Shown here piece after piece: positions 8,087 through 15,874 of a stretch of DNA of 64,000 bases (the stretch's first letter is position 1; each line of letters opens with the position of its first letter). Made by a program: the position numbers and the translations under genes. This DNA is from UBA10649 sp037130755 (lineage in GTDB: Bacteria; Actinomycetota; Actinomycetes; S36-B12). The DNA lies in the NCBI GenBank assembly GCA_037130755.1, contig JBAXSI010000015.1, forward strand, positions 1 to 64,000, read 5' to 3'. The notes under the pieces were generated by a model. That model was given only the letters and a program-made list of their open reading frames with translations, did no database searches and was not told where the DNA came from.

Positions 8087-9487
8087 ATGGCACGACGCAA
8101 GTTCGGCGACCTCATCATCCTGCTGCCCGGAATCACCGGCAGCGTCCTGCAGTGCAACGGCAAGGACGTCTGGGCCATCACCCCGGCCTCCGCCATCGCG
8201 GCGCTGTTCAGCCTGGGGAACAACATCAAGGACCTGCAGATCAAGGGCAAGGACGACTGGACGAAGGACGACCTCGGCGACGGCGTCACCGCGCCCCGGC
8301 TCGTTCAGGACATCCACCTGATCCCCGGGTTCTGGCAGATCGACGGCTACACCGCGATCAAGACCCGACTGTTCGCCGAACTCACGCTCGAGGAGGGCAA
8401 GAACTGGTTCGACTACCCCTACGACTGGCGTCGCGACAACCGCGTCCACGGACGGCAACTAGGCGAGCGGGCACCCAAGTGGCTCGACGCCTGGCGGAAG
8501 GCGAGCGGGAACAAGGACGCCAAGCTCGTCCTCCTCGCGCACTCGATGGGCGGGCTGGTCGCCCGCGACTTCCTCGAGCGGCATGAGGGCTGGAAGATCA
8601 CCCGACACCTCATCACCTTCGGCACGCCATACCGCGGATCGATGAACGCGGTGTCGACGCTCGTCAACGGCATCGACAAGGGACTCGGCCCGATCTCGAT
8701 CGACCTCAGCCCGCTGGTCCGCTCGTTCCCGTCGATGCACCAACTGCTGCCGATCTACCCGTCGGTCGACGTGGGCGGCAAGCTCGTGCGCCCTGGCGAG
8801 GTGGCGCTGCCGGGGATGAACAAGGCACTCGCGGCAGATGCCCTGAAGTTCCACCGGGACATCGAGGCCGCGGTGACGGCGAACTCCGCGATCGCGGCGT
8901 ATCGCAATGGCGGGTACCAGATCACGCCGCTCGTGGGCATCGCCCAGCCGACCGACCAGTCCGCGAAGCTCACAGGCTCCACCGTGGCCACGTACACGAG
9001 CCTCGGCGGCGAGGACAGCGGCGGTGACGGCACCGTTCCGCGCGTGTCGGCAACGCCGATCGAGCTTTCCGACTCACCGCGCGAGACCTATGTGTCGACC
9101 AAGCATGGCTCGCTCCAGAACGCCGAGGCCGCGCTCACGCATGTCGTCGGCACCGTGACGCGCAAGAGCCTCGCCGGCTACAGGGACTTGCCGTTCAACG
9201 GCCTGACCCTCGACGCGCCCACGGTGCTCGGGACCACCCAGGAGCTCGACATCACGGTGCGCACGCTTGGTGCGCCGTCCGCCATGCGCGCCGTCGTCGA
9301 GGACGTCGCCACCGGACGCACCGTCCGTCAGCGGACGTTCCGTCGCAAGCGCGACGGCTCGTTCCCGACGACCATCCCCCCGCTGGAGGAGGGCGTCTAC
9401 CGCATCACGGTCACATCGGATAGCCCCGAGGCGACACCCGTGTCCGACCTCGTGACGGTCATCAACCGACGCAAGCGCAATCGCTGA
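8087..9487 (+). CDS. LCAT-type alpha/beta-hydrolase (lipase/acyltransferase)
   Basis: This 466-residue serine hydrolase is related to lecithin:cholesterol acyltransferase-like lipases. The likely triad is S153 in LLAHSMGGLVA, D314 in GGDGTVPR and H340 in STKHGSL. An oxyanion-type LLPGITGS segment lies at 12-19. Residues from about 375 to 455 look like a beta-sandwich appendage. No signal peptide or membrane helix is seen, so it should act in the cytoplasm, unusual for a lipase. The ATG at 8087 follows a GAGGAG site formed at the stop of the CHAT gene. Its place between two caspase-fold proteases suggests it may be a proteolytically activated, membrane-attacking effector (inference). Confidence 0.85.
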   Translation: MARRKFGDLIILLPGITGSVLQCNGKDVWAITPASAIAALFSLGNNIKDLQIKGKDDWTKDDLGDGVTAPRLVQDIHLIPGFWQIDGYTAIKTRLFAELTLEEGKNWFDYPYDWRRDNRVHGRQLGERAPKWLDAWRKASGNKDAKLVLLAHSMGGLVARDFLERHEGWKITRHLITFGTPYRGSMNAVSTLVNGIDKGLGPISIDLSPLVRSFPSMHQLLPIYPSVDVGGKLVRPGEVALPGMNKALAADALKFHRDIEAAVTANSAIAAYRNGGYQITPLVGIAQPTDQSAKLTGSTVATYTSLGGEDSGGDGTVPRVSATPIELSDSPRETYVSTKHGSLQNAEAALTHVVGTVTRKSLAGYRDLPFNGLTLDAPTVLGTTQELDITVRTLGAPSAMRAVVEDVATGRTVRQRTFRRKRDGSFPTTIPPLEEGVYRITVTSDSPEATPVSDLVTVINRRKRNR

Positions 9488-9553
9488 AGCTCGCCCGCAC
9501 ATCACCGACACCACCGATCACACGGACCACCCGCCGAGAGAAGGGACAGATCC

Positions 9554-10441
9554 ATGACGACCAAGCGCGCCCTGTGCGTGGGAATCAACGAGTTCGCCAA
9601 CCTGCCGCGGGCCAACTGGCTCTATGGCTGCGTCAACGACGCCAACGACATGGCCGCGCTGCTCAAGGCCAGATACGGCTTCGGTGCCCGAGACGTCACC
9701 GTGCTCACCGACGCCAAGGCCACGAAGGCAGGCGTGATGGCGAAGCTCGAGTCGATGGTGCGGCTCGCCGAGCAGGGCAAGGTGACGCACATCGTCTTCA
9801 CGTACTCCAGCCACGGCACGCAGGTGCCCGACACCAACGGCGACGAGCCGGATCGCGCTGATGAGGCCTTTGTCGCCTACGACATCAACCAGGTCGGCGA
9901 TCACTGGGACCCCAACACGGTGATCGTTGACGACGAACTCGCCGCGCTCTTCGCCCGCGTCCCTGCCGGTGTCGTCGTCGAGGCCTACCTGGACACGTGC
10001 CACAGCGGCACGGGACTGAAGGCGATGGACCTGCTGCAGGGTCGACGCCCGAAGTTCCTCCCCCCACCGACACCGGTCGGGCTGGACGACGTGTCCGAAC
10101 GCACGGTCAGTCCATTCATCGAGGGCGTGTCCAAGGGCGCGAAGCAGCCGAAGTTCAAGCCCGGGAAGGCCATGCGCGAGAGCATTCGCGGTGTGGGCAG
10201 CGCCAACCCAGTGCTGTTCGCTGCCTGCCGATCAGACCAGACGTCATCGGACGCCACCTTCAACCGTCGGAACAACGGCGCCTTCACCTACTACCTCCTG
10301 AAGGAGCTGAAGAAGAAGGTGAGCACACCGCGGGCCGAACTGCTCAAGTTGATCCGCGCCGATCTCAAGGCCGGGCGCTTCGACCAGGTCCCGCAACTGG
10401 AATGCGCAGCGGCAGCGAAGAAGACGAAGGTCGGCGCCTGA
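9554..10441 (+). CDS. Caspase-family (C14, metacaspase-like) protease
   Basis: This 295-residue caspase-fold protease opens with the typical KRALCVGINEF strand. It has H87 (TYSSHGTQVPD) and C149 (YLDTCHSG), the His/Cys dyad of clan CD. The acidic GDEPDRADEAFVAYD loop (96-110) is typical of metacaspase-like enzymes that process substrates after basic residues, a family expectation. There is no prodomain, death-fold or membrane segment. A GAAGGGA site precedes the ATG at 9554, 66 nt after the lipase stop. It converges on the metallopeptidase gene with only 4 nt between the stop codons. Confidence 0.9.
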   Translation: MTTKRALCVGINEFANLPRANWLYGCVNDANDMAALLKARYGFGARDVTVLTDAKATKAGVMAKLESMVRLAEQGKVTHIVFTYSSHGTQVPDTNGDEPDRADEAFVAYDINQVGDHWDPNTVIVDDELAALFARVPAGVVVEAYLDTCHSGTGLKAMDLLQGRRPKFLPPPTPVGLDDVSERTVSPFIEGVSKGAKQPKFKPGKAMRESIRGVGSANPVLFAACRSDQTSSDATFNRRNNGAFTYYLLKELKKKVSTPRAELLKLIRADLKAGRFDQVPQLECAAAAKKTKVGA

Positions 10442-10445
10442 CCTG

Positions 10446-12185
10446 TCAGCTTCCGGCCGGGCCGTGCATGTAGCCGAACACGGCTGCCCGGCGCTTCGCG
10501 ACCTCCGGCTCGGCCATGCCGAGAACGGAGGGACCCGCCGCGTCGTCGAGGCGCTGCTGCTGGCGCTCCGCGTCGAGTACCGGCTTGAGGGCAGCGAACG
10601 CCAGGCGTCCGCCCTCGTTGAATCGGATCAGCCCGCCGCCGCGAAGGACGACGGGCTCCTTCGTGCGCAGGCCCAGGCGATTGCGGGCATCGTGCGCAGA
10701 CATGGGCAACTGCTGGACAAAGCTCGCGCCGATCTCCGACACGACGAATCCGTCGGGCGCGACGCGCAGACTGGGCCGCACGCGCTCGACCAGCAGCGGA
10801 ACATCGGGATCGATCGCCGCGGCGCGAAGGATCGCTGGGTTCTCCCACAGGAAGCGATAGACCTCCTCAGGGTCCGACGCGAGCGCCGAGAGGCGCACCG
10901 GGTAGCGAAGGTCGCGCAGTCCCTCCAGCCCGTCAAGCTCGTCATCGGCCACCGTGCCGATGCCTGCAGGGCTGAAGGCCTCCCGCACGACGCCCCGGTA
11001 GTCCATGGAGTCGTCAGGCATCACGACAAGGTCAGCGGCGAGGATGCCGCGGAGGAGGTCCTCGAACGTCACGTCGATGGGCGGCGTGTATCCGAGGCCG
11101 CGGATCAGCATCGCCAGCATCTGCCGGCCGACCTTGGACCCCGACTGGGCGATCTGATACTCACTCGATCGTCCCCCGGGACGATTCATGCGTGCCTTCC
11201 ACAGCACGAGCACCGCATCCATCAGCGCGTTGGTGAACACCGACCCGCGTTGGTGCGGCTCGGTGATGGAACGCCAGCCATCCGGTGTTCCAGCCGGAAC
11301 CACCCGACGCAGAGCCGGATGCGACGGGCTCGACGCGCCCTCGGCTGCATCGGGATCCTGCAACGACGGGCGCCCACGGTCGATGTGTGTGAACAACCCG
11401 TCGGCAATGCCGAACAGTCCCGACTGCAAGAGGGCGTCATCGTTCTCGTCGAGACCGTCCGTCGCGCTGAGCGTCGCCTGCAGCTGCTCGACGACCCGCT
11501 CCGTCGATGAGAAGACGGAGAGCATCGCGACGACGTCCGCCATCGACTCGTGTATCGCATGCTCGTCGAACGTGCCGTCCGGGTCGGCCAGGTGCGGCCG
11601 GTAGCCATCGACGATCGCGTGCGTGACCTCGTGCGTCACCACATCGCGGTACAGCGCAAGCGGCACGTGCTTGCGGGCGCGCGAGTCATGGCGGTGACCG
11701 AATCGGATCACGCCGCGCTGCCCGTCGTACCCGCTCTCCTCGTAGGAGATCGGCTCGAACAGCTCCAAGGACAGGCGATGCCCACGCCACTTCCAGCCAA
11801 GCCGACGCCCCATCGTCGACTCGAACAGCGACAGCGTCGCAGCGGCCACGGCGTAGGCGTGCTGGGCGAGGAACTTGCGGTCGCCGAGCAACTGCTCGAG
11901 GTCCGCCGGGCACGGCCGGTCGTTGTAGGCGACGTCCTCGAACTCGGAGTCCAGGATCAGGGGCCGGCCCTTGGGTCCGTCCTCCCCGCCGATGTGGGTG
12001 CTGAACCGGCCGCCGGTGGGGCCGCGCGCGAGCCGCTCCCACGGGACCGACAGCGTCGTGGTGAGGGGAGCGTCGTTGAGCAGCGTGAACGGCCCCTCGG
12101 CGAGGGCGGTGATGTTCCGGCGGCTGCTGGCGAAGTCCGCGACCTGGAGTGACTCGTCGGTCAAGCCGGCTCCCCCCGAGGGCAT
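10446..12185 (-). CDS. Gluzincin zinc metallopeptidase, cytoplasmic
   Basis: This 579-residue protein has the zinc motif H185-EVT-H189 (VVTHEVTHAIVDGY), with a third ligand E213 in HESMADVV 24 residues later. This is the HExxH...E arrangement of gluzincins such as the M4 family. No signal peptide or propeptide is visible, unlike secreted thermolysins, so it probably works inside the cell. The C-terminal half (300-579) is not recognised. It is convergent with the CHAT-lipase-caspase operon and is counted as part of the same island. The start codon at 12185 has no clear ribosome site. Linkage to the neighbouring proteases is inference from position. Confidence 0.78.
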   Translation of the reverse strand: MPSGGAGLTDESLQVADFASSRRNITALAEGPFTLLNDAPLTTTLSVPWERLARGPTGGRFSTHIGGEDGPKGRPLILDSEFEDVAYNDRPCPADLEQLLGDRKFLAQHAYAVAAATLSLFESTMGRRLGWKWRGHRLSLELFEPISYEESGYDGQRGVIRFGHRHDSRARKHVPLALYRDVVTHEVTHAIVDGYRPHLADPDGTFDEHAIHESMADVVAMLSVFSSTERVVEQLQATLSATDGLDENDDALLQSGLFGIADGLFTHIDRGRPSLQDPDAAEGASSPSHPALRRVVPAGTPDGWRSITEPHQRGSVFTNALMDAVLVLWKARMNRPGGRSSEYQIAQSGSKVGRQMLAMLIRGLGYTPPIDVTFEDLLRGILAADLVVMPDDSMDYRGVVREAFSPAGIGTVADDELDGLEGLRDLRYPVRLSALASDPEEVYRFLWENPAILRAAAIDPDVPLLVERVRPSLRVAPDGFVVSEIGASFVQQLPMSAHDARNRLGLRTKEPVVLRGGGLIRFNEGGRLAFAALKPVLDAERQQQRLDDAAGPSVLGMAEPEVAKRRAAVFGYMHGPAGS

Positions 12186-12215
12186 GGTGCGATTGCCAAG
12201 ATTGTCCTGTTTGCG

Positions 12216-12986
12216 CTAGTTCGCGTCAACGGTGACATCCCGCCCGACCCTGATGCAGGTGCGCAGGTGCTCGTCCGGACCCACGTACCCGCCGTCCCAG
12301 ACGACGACCCGGTCGAGACTGCCCGCCACCGTGGCTCCCGCGCCGATGACGTTCGCTCCCCCGCTCGCGGCGAGGTTGGCCCGCAGGTAGTCCCGCGGCG
12401 TCCCGCAGTCCCAGAACTCACCCGCCGAGCGGACGATCTCGAGGTCGCCGGACGTCCATGCCGGCGCCCAGACGAGGTCGTACAGGCTGGCGAACCGGTC
12501 GGGCAACTGCGCCGCCAGCGCTCCTGGCAGCAGGCACGCCCCGACGTACTGAATGCTCCCGAAGTCGCTGGGCCGGCCGAGGTCGACCCCGAGGATGCGC
12601 GGTCGCGATCCGTCCCAGCCGGACACCAGGGAATGCAGGTCGTCCGTCAGATACGCGTCACTGTTGCGAACCAGGACCGCACGCCCATCGATCCACTCGT
12701 GAAGATGCCCGACGGCACCCGCACTGCCGAGCAGCTGACTGGTCTCGTCGGAGATGACGACGTCGCTGCCGCGCAGGTGCTCGCGCACCAGGTCGCCGAG
12801 GTAGTGGACGTTCACGGCGATGTCGCGGGCGTGCGGCTGGACCGAGGCGATCGCGAGGTCGAGCAGCGCCACGTTGTTGACCGGGCACAGGGCCTTCGGC
12901 CTCATGTCCGTCAGCGGACGAAGGCGCGTGCCAAGGCCGGCAGCAAGAACCAGTGCGCACAGCCCGTCGGGTCGCTTGCTGCTCAC
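12216..12986 (-). CDS. Sugar-phosphate nucleotidyltransferase
   Basis: This 256-residue enzyme activates a sugar 1-phosphate with a nucleoside triphosphate. The N-terminal signature LAAGLGTRLRPLT followed by RPKALCPV is the nucleotide-binding loop of the NTP-transferase fold (mannose-1-phosphate guanylyltransferase/RmlA type). The last ~40 residues (NVIGAGATVAG and following) resemble hexapeptide left-handed helix repeats. Start is a GTG at 12986 with no clear ribosome site. It follows the metallopeptidase gene upstream on the same strand order but need not be related to it. The sugar is unknown. Confidence 0.83.
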   Translation of the reverse strand: MSSKRPDGLCALVLAAGLGTRLRPLTDMRPKALCPVNNVALLDLAIASVQPHARDIAVNVHYLGDLVREHLRGSDVVISDETSQLLGSAGAVGHLHEWIDGRAVLVRNSDAYLTDDLHSLVSGWDGSRPRILGVDLGRPSDFGSIQYVGACLLPGALAAQLPDRFASLYDLVWAPAWTSGDLEIVRSAGEFWDCGTPRDYLRANLAASGGANVIGAGATVAGSLDRVVVWDGGYVGPDEHLRTCIRVGRDVTVDAN

Positions 12987-13013
12987 TCGGGCAGCGTATC
13001 CACGCCCCCCTCC

Positions 13014-13078
13014 CGCCGAGTCCGACCACCACCGTCACTTACGGGGGTGTCTAACGACCGTGGCGGTCGGACTCGGCG
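13014..13078. repeat. Dispersed 65-bp palindromic element, copy A
   Basis: Arms at 13014-13027 and 13065-13078 are perfect 14-bp complements (CGCCGAGTCCGACC with GGTCGGACTCGGCG), and imperfect pairing continues inward. It matches copy C at 55554 in 54 of 65 positions with identical length. Its left 27 bases reappear inverted in copy B at 14117-14143 with one mismatch. It lies 27 bp upstream of the nucleotidyltransferase start and 63 bp upstream of the AbiEi/DUF559 gene. Confidence 0.85.
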
Positions 13079-13141
13079 AAGGGACAGACCTCCTGTGGAC
13101 GACGAGTTGGCGAGTCGCCGACACCTCGCGAGGCTCAGCGC

Positions 13142-14074
13142 ATGCCACCTCGCGCCGAACCGGACCCCGCCGGACTGCCCGACCTGCTGACCCTGACCCA
13201 GGCGCTAGCCGTCGGACTGACCCCCGACCAGGTCCGACAGCGGGTGCGCTCGGGCCGTTGGCTGCGCGTGTCGACGGGCATCTACCTGCGGGGCTCCACA
13301 GCCGAACAGGACCCGTATGAGGACGCGCGACTCCTCCACGTCGCCCGCGCCACCGCAGCGGCCATGACGCACGAGGATTCCGTCATCTGCTTGCACAGCG
13401 CGGCCGCCGTCCACGGCCTGCCGACGGTCTCGAGACCACCCGACGTCGTCCACCTCATCAGCGATGCTGGCCGCTCGGGGATCCGGGCCGGAGTCAGCGA
13501 CCACCGCCTGCCGCTGGCCATGGATGAAGTCATCACCAGCGACGTCCCGGTGACCACGCCGCTGCGGACCTGGCTCGACGTCACCCGGTTCGGCTCGCTG
13601 CCCGACAGCCTCGCCATCGGCGATGCGGCAGTCCGACGCGGTCTGACGACCGTGCTGGAGATCCAGCAGCGAGTCGACGGACTCGATGGCCGGGGCTGCC
13701 GCATGGCGCGCTTGGCAGCCACCTTGGTGGACGGGCGCCGGGAGTCGCCCCTGGAGTCCTGGTCCGCCGTCTGCTTCCACCGCTGGCAGCTGCCCGCGCC
13801 ACAGCCGCAGGTGGTGATCCGCGATGGCGACGGACGATTCGTCGCACGCGTGGACTTCCTCTGGGAGGACGCCAAGGTCATCGGCGAGGCTGATGGCGTC
13901 CTGAAGTATGACGACCGGCAGGCCCTTGTCGACGAGAAGCGCCGCGAGGATCGCCTCAGGGAACTCGGCTTCCGTGTGGTGCGGTGGGGATGGGCGGATC
14001 TGAACGCGAAGGAGGAACTGCGCTGGCGCCTGACGACCGCGCTCCGTCCGCGCCGATTCATCCGAACCGGCTGA
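13142..14074 (+). CDS. AbiEi-like N-terminal domain fused to DUF559/restriction-endonuclease-like C-terminal domain
   Basis: This 310-residue protein has two parts. Residues ~13-60 (TLTQALAVGLTPDQVRQRV then GIYLR) look like the winged-helix start of AbiEi antitoxin-type proteins. Residues ~200-305 look like DUF559/Vsr-related endonuclease folds, with E201/E205, D238 (ARVDFLW), E249 and D251 (VIGEADG) as possible metal ligands and the closing strand FRVVRWGW. No AbiEii toxin gene is adjacent, so a type IV toxin-antitoxin call is not supported. Such genes are common and unexplained in actinobacteria. Flanking inverted repeats make a mobile or selfish role worth testing. Confidence 0.72.
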   Translation: MPPRAEPDPAGLPDLLTLTQALAVGLTPDQVRQRVRSGRWLRVSTGIYLRGSTAEQDPYEDARLLHVARATAAAMTHEDSVICLHSAAAVHGLPTVSRPPDVVHLISDAGRSGIRAGVSDHRLPLAMDEVITSDVPVTTPLRTWLDVTRFGSLPDSLAIGDAAVRRGLTTVLEIQQRVDGLDGRGCRMARLAATLVDGRRESPLESWSAVCFHRWQLPAPQPQVVIRDGDGRFVARVDFLWEDAKVIGEADGVLKYDDRQALVDEKRREDRLRELGFRVVRWGWADLNAKEELRWRLTTALRPRRFIRTG

Positions 14075-14080
14075 CAAGTC

Positions 14081-14143
14081 CCCGACTCCGACCGCACGCG
14101 TCACAAGACGCGCGCCAAGTGACGGTGGTGGTCGGAGTCGGCG
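14081..14143. repeat. Dispersed palindromic element, copy B (inverted)
   Basis: Perfect 12-bp arms lie at 14082-14093 (CCGACTCCGACC) and 14130-14141. Read on the minus strand from 14143, its first 27 bases equal copy A except for one base, so it is the same element inverted. It begins 6 nt after the stop codon of the AbiEi/DUF559 gene, and its hairpin could terminate that transcript. The minus-strand YbjN-like gene ends 14 nt further on. Confidence 0.82.
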
Positions 14144-14157
14144 AAGGGGGCGGGAGG

Positions 14158-14601
14158 CTAGTCCACGTCGGCCTGGACATCGGCCGAGACCGCGACGGCC
14201 GCCTGGAACATGAAGTCGAGCACTCGGGTCAGGTGGGAAGGAGCGAACGGGCTCCCGTCGACGTTCCCCGAAACCCACAGTCGATCGTCGAGGATCGAGA
14301 ACGTGACGAAGGTCGTCGCGGCATTGCGGTCGTTGAGGTACTCCAGCAGGGGTGAGGTGGCCTCGTACTCACCGGGCAGCCGCAACTCGAGGCCGACGAT
14401 GAAGTCGCTCATCGTGCCGACGAAGAGGGTGCCGACGTCAGTCTCCGCACCCCATGCCTCTCCCGGCGCCTCGGTCAACTCGATACCGAACGAGGACAAG
14501 ACCACCTCGCGAACCGCAACGAGCAGCGTGGCGTCGTCGGCGACAGCGAACACCGCGGTGTCGAGCACGTCGATGTCCTGCAGCCCGTCATCGTGAGCCA
14601 T
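14158..14601 (-). CDS. YbjN-like (type III secretion chaperone-fold) domain protein
   Basis: This 147-residue acidic protein has the alternating strand pattern of YbjN/T3SS-chaperone-like proteins (residues 25-135, for example FGIELTEAP, FVTFSILDDRLWVSGNVDG). Members are small cytoplasmic proteins of unclear role. The ATG at 14601 follows a strong GGAGGTG site, so the longer upstream frame is not used. It is divergent from the small gene at 14704. No catalytic residues are apparent. Confidence 0.65.
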   Translation of the reverse strand: MAHDDGLQDIDVLDTAVFAVADDATLLVAVREVVLSSFGIELTEAPGEAWGAETDVGTLFVGTMSDFIVGLELRLPGEYEATSPLLEYLNDRNAATTFVTFSILDDRLWVSGNVDGSPFAPSHLTRVLDFMFQAAVAVSADVQADVD

Positions 14602-14703
14602 GGCGCACCTCCGTCGTTCACGGTAGCCCCGGCCCCGGGTCGCCGTCGCGCCGAGGACCCGCGCGCAGTCATACTGGAAGGACGGCGACTTCCAGGAGGA
14701 GAC

Positions 14704-15039
14704 ATGGGCGACAAGGCTGACTGGCAGGGTGTGGGCGACTCCCTGAAGAAGCTCGGCGCGACCCTGACGGGCCACGCGACGGACGGGACCGAGAAGGTCA
14801 AGGCAGCATCCGGCGATGCCGGACCCGGCGCGGTGGATCAGGTCAAGGCGGGCGGCAAGGCCGCGGTCGACAAGTTCGACGAGACAACCAAGGACCCCGA
14901 GGTCGGTGCCGCTCTCAAGGACGCGACCAACAAGTTCCTCGACGCCGTGAAGGTGAGCCTGACCGGCGGTGACACCCCCGCTACCGAGCCATCAGCCGAG
15001 CCAGAGCCGCCGAAGCCCATCGAGCCCCCGCAGGAGTAG
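14704..15039 (+). CDS. Small Ala/Lys-rich hypothetical protein
   Basis: This 111-residue protein is not recognised. It is rich in Ala, Lys, Asp and Thr, with amphipathic helical stretches (about 5-80) and a Pro/Glu-rich tail, giving the look of a soluble stress- or envelope-associated helical protein. It has no signal peptide and no cysteine. The ATG at 14704 is backed by AGGAGGAGAC directly upstream. It converges with the cutinase-family gene, whose stop is 8 nt beyond its own. Confidence 0.6.
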   Translation: MGDKADWQGVGDSLKKLGATLTGHATDGTEKVKAASGDAGPGAVDQVKAGGKAAVDKFDETTKDPEVGAALKDATNKFLDAVKVSLTGGDTPATEPSAEPEPPKPIEPPQE

Positions 15040-15047
15040 TCGAGAGT

Positions 15048-15866
15048 TCAGCGGACGCGCGCGGCCACGGCGTCGGCGGCGCGGAGTGCATCAGGCGAGG
15101 CGGTGTACGACGTGACGTGCACGGTGGTGCCATCGACGCCGTTGCCGTTCGACTGAAGCAGCGAGTGGTAGTCGCAGATCACGTCGGCCTGCTCGCACAC
15201 GCTGATCACGCGCGAGGCAAGGCGCGCAGGGAGCTTGGTGCCGCGCACGCGCGAGTCCTGCGGCGACGCATAGCTGATCCCACGCCCCGCACCGGCACTG
15301 CCCAGGCTCGTCATGTGATCGCTCGAGATACGGTCTCCGTCAGCTAGCAGGACGGCGCCGTCGATGTGGTTCAGAATCTTGCGCGACGTCGCGTCGCTGG
15401 ATGCACTGAGGTCCTGCACGACCCGATGCATCACCATCGCGCCCTGCGAGTAGCCGGCAAGGATGATGCGCTGCCCCGGGCAGGACTTCACCTGGCTGGC
15501 CAGGGACTTCTTGGCGTTGGTCACCCCGCGCTCAAGCCCGCTGAAGTAACTCGCCGCGTCGAGTACGAGGAGTTCGGCCTGACGAGCGGGGTAGTGCAGT
15601 GCTCGAGCCGTGACAGTCTTGCCCGGCAGGTCGGCCTGAATCCGCTGGGCGACGTTGGCCACCTCCGCCCCGAGGCCAGTGCCACCGTCCTTCGCCGAGC
15701 CCGCCTGCGGCTGGCCAGACCCGCGAGCCCCGAGCACGAGTACGTCCGAGCAGTCCCCTCGCGATTGACGAACGGTGGCCGACGCCGTAGTCGGCACCAC
15801 CGAGAGGGCAAGCAGTGCTGCCACTCCGGCGACGCCGACACGTATTGCGGCAAGCGGTAGCGCCAC
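15048..15866 (-). CDS. Secreted cutinase-family serine hydrolase
   Basis: This secreted alpha/beta hydrolase of the cutinase family (about 272 aa) probably cleaves lipid esters or polyesters. It has a signal peptide (hydrophobic AGVAALLALSVVP, cleavage after TASA), an early Cys (GDCSDVLVLGARGSG) and the nucleophile elbow AGYSQGAMV. CEQADVICDYH carries the likely Asp and a disulfide, and a His follows near TTVHVTSY. Two GTG codons compete, at 15872 and 15866. The AGGAG inside the stop codon region of the upstream SIMPL gene sits 5 nt before 15866, so that start is preferred. Translation is likely coupled to the SIMPL gene. Confidence 0.82.
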   Translation of the reverse strand: MALPLAAIRVGVAGVAALLALSVVPTTASATVRQSRGDCSDVLVLGARGSGQPQAGSAKDGGTGLGAEVANVAQRIQADLPGKTVTARALHYPARQAELLVLDAASYFSGLERGVTNAKKSLASQVKSCPGQRIILAGYSQGAMVMHRVVQDLSASSDATSRKILNHIDGAVLLADGDRISSDHMTSLGSAGAGRGISYASPQDSRVRGTKLPARLASRVISVCEQADVICDYHSLLQSNGNGVDGTTVHVTSYTASPDALRAADAVAARVR

Positions 15867-15874
15867 CGGCACTC

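Larger units (their letters stand above)
13014..14143. mobile_element. Candidate single-gene mobile or selfish unit bounded by 27-bp inverted repeats
   Basis: The gene at 13142-14074 is enclosed by inverted copies of the same sequence: 13014-13040 and, reversed, 14117-14143 (26 of 27 identical). The layout resembles terminal inverted repeats around one open frame of 1.1 kb. The enclosed protein has a possible nuclease fold. I see no target-site duplication beside the ends and no transposase. A REP-like pair placed on both sides of a gene is therefore the main alternative. Confidence 0.4.

Noticed and set aside
13142..14074. Type IV toxin-antitoxin system
   Set aside because: Only an AbiEi-like N-terminal region is seen. 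No AbiEii-type toxin gene is adjacent, and the C-terminal half looks nuclease-like instead.
13003..14160. Target-site duplication around the inverted-repeat unit
   Set aside because: The bases directly outside 13014 and 14143 do not repeat, so transposition is not proven.
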